DNA of 6,150 bases, taken from positions 1-6,150 of the forward strand of contig CALCOR010000130.1 in the NCBI GenBank assembly GCA_937897085.1, read 5' to 3'. The position numbers and the translations under genes are program-made. The notes under the pieces are model-generated. The model saw only the letters and a list, made by a program, of their open reading frames with translations. It was not told the origin of the DNA and searched no databases. Positions 1 through 5,044 of this stretch are shown here, one piece after another (within the stretch, counting starts at the first letter, position 1; each line of letters begins with the position of its first letter). This stretch comes from an uncultured euryarchaeote (lineage in GTDB: Archaea; Thermoplasmatota; Poseidoniia; Poseidoniales; Thalassarchaeaceae).

Positions 1-34
1 ACATATAGGGCTATGTGTGCCATCAGGGCCCCAT

Positions 35-1174
35 TCAGGAGTCGATTGAGGCGAGTACTGTGGCGATTCCCATGCCGCCTCCGATACACATGGTGGCCAA
101 CGCGTAACGACCCTCTTCTCGCTTCAGCAACGCCGCGGCCTTGCCAGTGATACGCGCACCGCTGGCCCCAAGTGGGTGTCCGATTGCTATGGCACCTCCA
201 TCGAGGTTCAGGCGACTTTCATCTATACCGAGTTCATCGATCACTGCAAGCGACTGGCTTGAGAACGCCTCGTTCAGTTCGATGACATTCATGTCATCCA
301 TCGTCAATCCAGCTCTATCCAGAGCCTTTCGAGCGGCGGGCACCGGGCCGATTCCCATGATCTCGGGTGGAACTCCAGCGACCGCGGTGCTGACTATGCG
401 CGCCAGAGGTGAGAGGCCGCGCTCCGCTGCGAACTCTGCGGAGGTGACGACCACGAAGGACGCACCGTCGGTGAGCGGCGAGGAGGTGGCCGCTGTGACC
501 ACGCCATCTTCAGCGAACGCAGGTGGAAGCCCAGCCATCTTCTCTAGGGTTGTGTCAGCTCGAATACATCCGTCCGCGGAAACATCACCATCTACGGCGT
601 CGATGACAACCATCTCGTCATCGAATCTCCCAGCATCGCGGGCCGCAGCCGCCTTCTGGTGGCTAGCAAGAGCGAACTCCTCCTGACGGATTCGGGGGAT
701 GCTGTGCAGTTTCGCTACATTCTCCGCAGTAATGCCCATGGCGATGTACGCCTCTGGATACTCCTCCTGCATCTGTGGATGAGGGCTGCGGTTGAAACCA
801 CCACGCTCGACTCGACTCATCGTCTCAACTCCTCCGCACAGGTAACAATCACCCGCGCCCAGCATGATCGCACCGGCTGCTGTGTGGATTGTCTGCATTG
901 ACGACCCGCACAAACGGTTGGTCGTGGCTCCTGGGACCGTCACCGGTAATCCTGAGAGATAGGTGACGATGCGTCCTAGGTTCAACCCCTGCTCTCCTTC
1001 AGGATAGGCGCAACCGAGCAGCAGATCTTCCACGTCATCGCCTTCTAGGGCACACCTGGAGAGCAATTCGCGCACGACGGGAGCGGTGAAATCTTCAGGG
1101 CGGACATGTGTGAGGCCGCCCTTGTGAGCCGGAGTGAACGGAGAGCGGGCGTAGCCTACGATGACTGCCGCCAT
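35..1174 (-). CDS. FadA-like 3-ketoacyl-CoA thiolase (acetyl-CoA acyltransferase)
   Basis: Cytosolic thiolase, expected to cleave 3-ketoacyl-CoA with CoA into acetyl-CoA and a shortened acyl-CoA (last step of beta-oxidation), or to run in reverse. Numbering from the ATG at 1174 (379 aa): the nucleophile is Cys89 in NRLCGSSMQ. NEAF lies at 301-304, His333 in GHPLGASGARI, and the second active-site Cys363 in TMCIGGGMG. The NRLCGSSMQ, SSPLTDGAS and GIGPVPA motifs resemble bacterial FadA/FadI more than the SCP2-type archaeal thiolases that pair with a DUF35 protein. Length is normal for the family. The frame also opens at ATGs at 1240, 1231 and 1210. I chose 1174 because family homology begins at MAAVIVGYARSPF and the upstream 22 residues look non-conserved. 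No clear Shine-Dalgarno is seen at any of them. The gene is transcribed divergently from the Tpt1 gene. Whether a FadB-type partner lies downstream cannot be seen. Substrate chain length is not determinable. Confidence 0.94.
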   Translation of the reverse strand: MAAVIVGYARSPFTPAHKGGLTHVRPEDFTAPVVRELLSRCALEGDDVEDLLLGCAYPEGEQGLNLGRIVTYLSGLPVTVPGATTNRLCGSSMQTIHTAAGAIMLGAGDCYLCGGVETMSRVERGGFNRSPHPQMQEEYPEAYIAMGITAENVAKLHSIPRIRQEEFALASHQKAAAARDAGRFDDEMVVIDAVDGDVSADGCIRADTTLEKMAGLPPAFAEDGVVTAATSSPLTDGASFVVVTSAEFAAERGLSPLARIVSTAVAGVPPEIMGIGPVPAARKALDRAGLTMDDMNVIELNEAFSSQSLAVIDELGIDESRLNLDGGAIAIGHPLGASGARITGKAAALLKREEGRYALATMCIGGGMGIATVLASIDS

Positions 1175-1281
1175 GTCCAGCCGACCGGTGAGGTTGCCAT
1201 AATCATTCATGACCGCTGCTGTCGACGCCATCACTGCCATACCGTGGGGGTTATCAGGAGGTCACCGGTCGGCGGCTCCGG
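1175..1281. promoter_or_regulatory. Divergent intergenic region between thiolase and tpt1
   Basis: These 107 bp separate two divergently transcribed genes and must carry promoters for both if the thiolase starts at 1174. Reading the minus strand, an AT-rich GATTATGG lies near 1199-1206, about 26-30 bp before the 1174 start, where a TATA box for a leaderless transcript would sit. On the plus strand GGTTATCAGG lies around 1249-1258, at a similar distance from the Tpt1 ATG. Both are weak matches to an archaeal TATA box, so the promoter positions are inference. If the thiolase really begins at 1240, only 41 bp would remain. Confidence 0.35.
1256..1262 (+). promoter_or_regulatory. Strong Shine-Dalgarno-like AGGAGGT at unusual distance from tpt1
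   Basis: AGGAGGT is a full match to the anti-Shine-Dalgarno core, but it lies 19 nt before the Tpt1 ATG at 1282, far more than the usual 5-10 nt. No in-frame ATG, GTG or TTG lies between them, so it does not support another start. It may be coincidental, or the Tpt1 mRNA may be leaderless. Confidence 0.25.
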
Positions 1282-2001
1282 ATGATTCGACAATGCCGAC
1301 TTCACGGGCACTTTGAGGGGGAACTCTGCCCCGCTTGCAACGACGAGGGGAAGTTCGTCATGAACGGCCGTGAGCGAGACAGCATAGCGCGCAGGCTCGC
1401 CCTGATTCTCAGGCACGCACCCGAGAAGTTCGACCTAGAGATGGATCTGAATGGCTGGATTAGCATCCGCGACCTCTCGAACGCGCTGTCCAAGCGTGAC
1501 CGGCGACTTCACTGGCTGCGAGATAGGCACATCGAGGCGATTGCTGAGATTGATGAAAAGGGCCGTTACGAAATTCGTGGTGGGATGGTCAGAGCTACTT
1601 ATGCGCACACCGTGGAAATCGAACTAGACCTGCCTACGGATCTCATCCCTGACCTGTTGTTCTATCCCTGTTCGGACGAAGAATTGGAAGTGCTGCTAGA
1701 GACTGGGATCAAGCCCGGAGGACGACGTTGGGTCCATCTTTCGAAGACTGTGACTGCAGCGTGCAACGCCGGCCGAGTACACCATGCTCACCCATTGATC
1801 ATCGAGGTCGACACTATCCAGATGCAGGCGGATGGCAACACCATCTATCGTGCGGGAACAACCGTCTACCTCACCGAGGAAACTCCTGCAGAATACTGCC
1901 AACTGCTTCCTGCAGACAATCGAGAGTACGAACTACTGGTCGATTCGTGGGAAGACCCTGAGCAACTGTCCGAAGTCGCCACTTCCTCCGAAGAGGAGTG
2001 A
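1282..2001 (+). CDS. kptA: RNA 2'-phosphotransferase, Tpt1/KptA family, archaeal form with N-terminal zinc finger
   Basis: Tpt1/KptA enzymes move an internal RNA 2'-phosphate to NAD+, releasing nicotinamide and ADP-ribose 1'',2''-cyclic phosphate. In eukaryotes this finishes tRNA splicing. In archaea the physiological role is unclear because RtcB-type ligation leaves no 2'-phosphate. The 239 residues comprise a putative zinc finger (Cys5, His8 or His10, Cys16, Cys19), a winged-helix lobe (about 33-105) and an ADP-ribosyltransferase lobe (about 108-210). The catalytic Arg-His-Arg-Arg set is present: Arg44-His45 in LILRHAPEKF, Arg104 in MVRATYAHT (canonical IRA..GHS), and probably Arg165 in NAGRVHH. 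VHLS (151-154) and VYLTEETPAEY (195-205) match the NAD-binding lobe. An acidic tail (211-239, ending SSEEE) extends past the core. ATG 1282 is chosen because the zinc finger begins immediately. The stop is 3 bp from the convergent zinc-ribbon gene. Confidence 0.94.
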   Translation: MIRQCRLHGHFEGELCPACNDEGKFVMNGRERDSIARRLALILRHAPEKFDLEMDLNGWISIRDLSNALSKRDRRLHWLRDRHIEAIAEIDEKGRYEIRGGMVRATYAHTVEIELDLPTDLIPDLLFYPCSDEELEVLLETGIKPGGRRWVHLSKTVTAACNAGRVHHAHPLIIEVDTIQMQADGNTIYRAGTTVYLTEETPAEYCQLLPADNREYELLVDSWEDPEQLSEVATSSEEE

Positions 2002-2004
2002 GTT

Positions 2005-2343
2005 TCACTGGTAACCGCCGCACGCGGGACAGAACGGAACGTCCGCCTCCAGATTCTCGTCACAGTGTCGGCAGACTGACGAGTCTGCGTCGAGCACATG
2101 TTCATCCTCACCGGCACTGGCGTCACTAGAAGCGAGCAGGCGCACGCTCGTCACTTCTTCAAACGTCTCAATCTCTTCCGAAGCGAGGGAGAGCACGTGC
2201 GCCTGGAACTCCAGCGCCTCCTGCAATGCGGCCTCCAACCGCCAGATTCGCTGTTCACGTAGGCGCTTGTCCTGGATCTGTTCTGCATCGACCAGTTCTG
2301 CCTGCAGATGCCGTACGAACTCATCCGTCGTGGCTTCGGTCAT
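2005..2343 (-). CDS. Hypothetical protein: helical N-terminal region with C-terminal zinc ribbon
   Basis: A 112-residue protein that I do not recognise as a named family. Residues about 5-65 are rich in Glu, Gln, Leu, Ala and Arg (for example RLEAALQEALEFQAHVL), consistent with one or two long amphipathic helices or a coiled coil. Residues 71-90 form a Ser/Asp/Glu-rich, probably disordered linker. The C-terminus is a compact zinc ribbon, Cys91-x2-Cys94 and Cys105-x2-Cys108 (CRHC and CPAC), four residues before the end. There is no signal peptide or membrane segment, so it is probably cytosolic. I start it at the ATG at 2343 (MTEATTDEF). The open frame reaches a TTG at 2394, but those 17 residues look like untranslated sequence. 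It converges on tpt1 with a 3-bp gap and diverges from the IPK gene. A role in nucleic-acid or protein binding is possible but is only suggested by the zinc ribbon. Confidence 0.75.
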   Translation of the reverse strand: MTEATTDEFVRHLQAELVDAEQIQDKRLREQRIWRLEAALQEALEFQAHVLSLASEEIETFEEVTSVRLLASSDASAGEDEHVLDADSSVCRHCDENLEADVPFCPACGGYQ

Positions 2344-2428
2344 GTCGGCGGCGAGACGACCGAGGCAAATGAAACCGGCGGGCCCAGCGACCAAATCTCA
2401 ATAGCGGAACGGCTCCGGTTACCAATCG
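2344..2428. promoter_or_regulatory. Divergent intergenic region upstream of the IPK / IDI-prenyltransferase cassette
   Basis: These 85 bp lie between the start of the zinc-ribbon gene (minus strand) and the IPK start (plus strand), so the promoter of the isoprenoid cassette should be here. The most AT-rich stretch, AAATCTCAATAG near 2394-2405, is about 24-35 bp before the IPK ATG and is the likeliest TATA region, though a weak match. No Shine-Dalgarno is evident before the ATG at 2429. No clear operator-like repeat is seen. Confidence 0.35.
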
Positions 2429-3286
2429 ATGACGAGTTCCTCCACCCAACCCTCATGGGTCGTGCTCAAATTCGGTGGTGGGCTCATCACCGAGAAACAG
2501 AATCTGTTGACTGCTCGTAAGCCGGTCATCGATGCTCTGGCAAGTGCGGTATCGGATATCCAAGCAGCGGGAAGATCTCCCATCGTCGTCCACGGGGCAG
2601 GTAGCTATGGACATATCAAAGCGAAACGCTGGCGGCTGCACGAGGGTAGAATCGACGGATGGATTTCAGAATCAACAAACGATGACGGCATCACCAGCCA
2701 GGATGAGGCATGCCTTTCGGTGCACCGAGACATGCTCAACTTGAATGCGCAGGTTGTTGAATCTCTCACGCGAGCAGGACTCAGCACCTCTGTCCACCCG
2801 CCACGTGACTGGGCTATTGGAACCGGCCCCGAATTCATTGGTGATTTCATCGAATTCCTAGATGCCGAAAATGACATCATTCCGGTGTTCTTCGGCGATG
2901 TGGTCCACTGTCAGAACAACGACTTCGGCATCCTCTCTGGAGACGATCTTGTGCTCCGTCTGGCAAAGGAACTCAGAGGAGTCAGTGCTGTGGTGTTCTG
3001 TATAGGAGGTGCACAGGGCCTGCTCACAGCCCCCCCAGATGAGACTGGCTCCGAATTGGTGGCTCTCTGGTCAACTGACATGCAGCTGCATGGTCACCAC
3101 GACAGTGCCACAGATGTCACTGGTGGAATAGCCCTGAAGGCGGCCCGTGCAGGAAGCATCTCCGAGGTGGTTGACGATGTCTGGTTCGTGGACGGAAAAT
3201 ACCCGAGCAGAGTGGTTGAAGCAGCATTGGGTGGGGAACCATTGGGCACTCGAATAGTCGCTGCTACGAAGCAACCACTCGATTAA
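2429..3286 (+). CDS. Isopentenyl phosphate kinase (IPK)
   Basis: An amino-acid-kinase-fold enzyme that phosphorylates isopentenyl phosphate with ATP to give isopentenyl diphosphate, the closing step of the archaeal modified mevalonate pathways. Of 285 residues, VVLKFGGGLITEK (11-23) gives the two N-terminal lysines, Lys14 and Lys23. These correspond to Lys6 and Lys15 of the Methanocaldococcus jannaschii enzyme. HGAGSYGH (55-62) matches HGGGxFGH, and its last His, His62, is equivalent to the substrate-binding His60 that separates IPK from other family kinases. FFGDVV (154-159), LSGDDLV (169-175) and DVTGGIALK (229-237) also fit. One departure: the nucleotide-side segment usually reading DVDGV is GGAQGLL here (193-199). 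The start is the ATG at 2429, eight residues before the first beta strand. The stop TAA abuts the first in-frame ATG of the fused IDI-prenyltransferase gene, so the two are very likely co-transcribed. Confidence 0.94.
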   Translation: MTSSSTQPSWVVLKFGGGLITEKQNLLTARKPVIDALASAVSDIQAAGRSPIVVHGAGSYGHIKAKRWRLHEGRIDGWISESTNDDGITSQDEACLSVHRDMLNLNAQVVESLTRAGLSTSVHPPRDWAIGTGPEFIGDFIEFLDAENDIIPVFFGDVVHCQNNDFGILSGDDLVLRLAKELRGVSAVVFCIGGAQGLLTAPPDETGSELVALWSTDMQLHGHHDSATDVTGGIALKAARAGSISEVVDDVWFVDGKYPSRVVEAALGGEPLGTRIVAATKQPLD

Positions 3287-5011
3287 ATGCCCACGCACCC
3301 TCGAAGAGGCGTGAGCGAGATGGGTGAAGACACGGCCGACATTCTCGGCGACGCGTACGACAGTTCGCAGACAAGTATGATGGACGAGCAATGCATCCTA
3401 ATCGACGAGGAGGACCACGTCCTCGGCCCGGGTAGCAAGGTTCAGTGCCACCTCGGTGAGGGGCAACTCCATCGAGCATTTAGCGTGCTGCTGTTCAACT
3501 CCGAGGGGCGACTACTGATCCAGAAACGTGCTGGGAGCAAGATTACCTTCCCGGGTGTGTGGGCGAACACCTGTTGTAGCCACCCGCTGCATACTCCAGA
3601 GGAACTTGAAGACGGAGTTGGCGTCAAACGGGCAGCGATACGCAAACTCGAGCAGGAACTCGGAATTTCGCCCGAGCAAGTTGCCGTCGAAGATTTTCAA
3701 TTAATCTCTCGTATGCATTACCAGGCACGCGCTGACGAGCGCTGGGCCGAGCATGAAATCGACCACGTGCTGGTAATCCGAACCGATGTCGACATCGATG
3801 TCAATCCCAATGAGATCGAAGAGATTCGCTGGGTCACCGCTGATGAACTCGCCGACATGATTGCAAGCACACCGGACAATGGCACTCTGATCGCACCTTG
3901 GTTTGTGGAGATAGCCGACCGATTCCTCCCTTCTTGCTGGGGAAATCAGGATGACCTCGCTGACGATGGACTCATCCATCATGTGGGCCAACTGAACAGC
4001 GCTGCCGCTGTTTCAGGGGAAGGTGCACTGCTCGAAGCGTTGGTCGTCCATCGCGACAGGGTCGAGCAAGCCATCGATGAAGCCCTGACCAAGACGATGC
4101 ATGATCGCCTGCGTTCTGCCATGCAGCACCTGTTCGAAGGCGGTGGTAAACGCCTGCGCGCCATCCTTCCGTGGCTGGTCGCGGACGCCGCTGGTGAAGC
4201 CCACCAAGGACTCTATGACTTGGGGGCGTCCATCGAGATCATCCACAATTTCACCCTGGTCCACGACGACATCATGGACAATGATGCGTTACGTCGCGGC
4301 AGGCCTGCTGTCCACGTTGAGTTCGATAACCCGACGGCGATCAATGCTGGAGACGCGATGCTCGCGCTGTCATTTGAGGTGCTGAGCGAATCCGATGCGA
4401 TCTCCAATGACCACTTCCGCCGGTTGGTGCAGATCATCGGATGTATGGTCAGGCTAGTATCCGAAGGGCAACAGATGGACATGGATTTCGAAAATCAAGA
4501 CGATGTGTCAGAGGATGCTTACATGCGCATGATCGCAGGTAAGACAGCAGCCATGTTCCAAGCGTGTTCTGAATGCGGTGCAATGCTCTCGGGAGCCGAC
4601 GACGAAACGGTCATCACGATGGCTGAGTGGGGGATGCAACTCGGGCTATGCTTCCAATTGATGGATGACCTGATCGATGTGACTGGGGACTCCGAAACGC
4701 TCGGCAAGCCGGCGGGCAGCGATATTCTAGAGGGGAAGAGAACGCTCATCGCTATCCACGCGCTGCAACAGGATCAGGATGCCCTTCCAGTGTTCCACGA
4801 GTTGTACGGTAGTTACTCCGACGAAGAGAACGACGCGCGAATGAAGCAGGCGCTCACTGAACTCAGGGCTGCTGGCTCCATTGACCACGCTCTCGCGCGC
4901 GCCATGCACCACCATTCCAGAGCGCATGAGTTGCTCAATCGAATTCCAGTATCCGAAGCACGTGACCTACTGCGAGAACTCACCGACTGGCAACTGGTGA
5001 GAATATCCTAA
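3287..5011 (+). CDS. Fusion protein: type I isopentenyl-diphosphate isomerase + polyprenyl (GGPP-type) synthase
   Basis: One uninterrupted 574-codon frame with two enzymes. Residues about 32-222 are a Nudix-fold type I IDI (IPP <-> DMAPP). Metal ligands are His55, His62 (LHRAFS) and His99, with catalytic Cys97 in NTCCSHPL and Glu155/Glu157 in WAEHEIDH. KLEQELGI (120-127) is the degenerate Nudix box. Residues about 246-574 are a trans-prenyltransferase: GGGKRLR (285-291), first Asp-rich motif DDIMD (327-331), RRGRP (336-340) and second motif DDLID (460-464). Phe322, five residues before the first motif, is the aromatic residue typical of archaeal GGPP synthases, so a C20 product is predicted. 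A linker of about 25 residues joins the domains. Both halves look full length and catalytically intact. The first ATG directly follows the IPK stop. ATG 3320, with GAGG 10 nt upstream, or ATG 3377/3380, where IDI homology begins, are credible alternative starts. The protein is soluble, and its product would feed archaeal ether-lipid synthesis. Confidence 0.95.
   Translation: MPTHPRRGVSEMGEDTADILGDAYDSSQTSMMDEQCILIDEEDHVLGPGSKVQCHLGEGQLHRAFSVLLFNSEGRLLIQKRAGSKITFPGVWANTCCSHPLHTPEELEDGVGVKRAAIRKLEQELGISPEQVAVEDFQLISRMHYQARADERWAEHEIDHVLVIRTDVDIDVNPNEIEEIRWVTADELADMIASTPDNGTLIAPWFVEIADRFLPSCWGNQDDLADDGLIHHVGQLNSAAAVSGEGALLEALVVHRDRVEQAIDEALTKTMHDRLRSAMQHLFEGGGKRLRAILPWLVADAAGEAHQGLYDLGASIEIIHNFTLVHDDIMDNDALRRGRPAVHVEFDNPTAINAGDAMLALSFEVLSESDAISNDHFRRLVQIIGCMVRLVSEGQQMDMDFENQDDVSEDAYMRMIAGKTAAMFQACSECGAMLSGADDETVITMAEWGMQLGLCFQLMDDLIDVTGDSETLGKPAGSDILEGKRTLIAIHALQQDQDALPVFHELYGSYSDEENDARMKQALTELRAAGSIDHALARAMHHHSRAHELLNRIPVSEARDLLRELTDWQLVRIS
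3306..3309 (+). promoter_or_regulatory. Possible ribosome binding site GAGG for an internal start of the fusion gene
   Basis: GAGG lies 10 nt upstream of the in-frame ATG at 3320, residue 12 of the longest frame. It is a modest signal, but no comparable one precedes the ATG at 3287 within the end of the IPK gene. It slightly favours translation from 3320, which would drop only non-conserved residues. Confidence 0.25.
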
Positions 5012-5044
5012 GCCATTCAACCTTGACGTCAATGGATTGAGTGT
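5012..5044. terminator. Convergent intergenic spacer with nested inverted repeats
   Basis: Thirty-three bp separate the convergent ends of the fusion gene and EF-2. They hold a perfect 10-bp palindrome TTGACGTCAA (5023-5032), a CCATT/AATGG pair (5013-5017 with 5031-5035), and an alternative 7-bp stem CATTCAA/TTGAGTG with one G-T wobble (5014-5020 with 5037-5043). Such symmetry between convergent genes could serve termination on both strands. However, no T-run follows in either direction, and archaeal terminators mostly rely on T-tracts, so this is weak. Confidence 0.25.

Noticed and set aside
1..18. Imperfect hairpin (ACATATAG/CTATGTGT) 17 bp past the thiolase stop
   Set aside because: The stem is short with a wobble pair, the loop is only 2-4 nt, no T-run follows, and it is cut by the window edge. 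It is too weak to call a terminator.
141..686. A 181-codon open frame on the plus strand opposite the thiolase
   Set aside because: It lies inside the thiolase gene, is Ala/Ser/Arg-rich and low in complexity, and has no motif. The thiolase has an intact active site.
2344..2394. N-terminal extension of the zinc-ribbon protein to a TTG start
   Set aside because: It adds 17 residues that look like untranslated sequence, uses a rare start codon and consumes most of the divergent promoter gap. The ATG at 2343 is more plausible.
3950..4030. Possibility that the IDI-synthase fusion is an assembly or frameshift artefact
   Set aside because: The frame is continuous with a plausible polar linker and both domains are complete on either side. 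Two genes joined by chance error would normally leave a stop or frame break. Read-level data were not available, so this is not fully excluded.
5024..5031. TGACGTCA as a CRE-like regulatory element
   Set aside because: The match to the eukaryotic motif is coincidental in an archaeal intergenic palindrome located after two gene ends.
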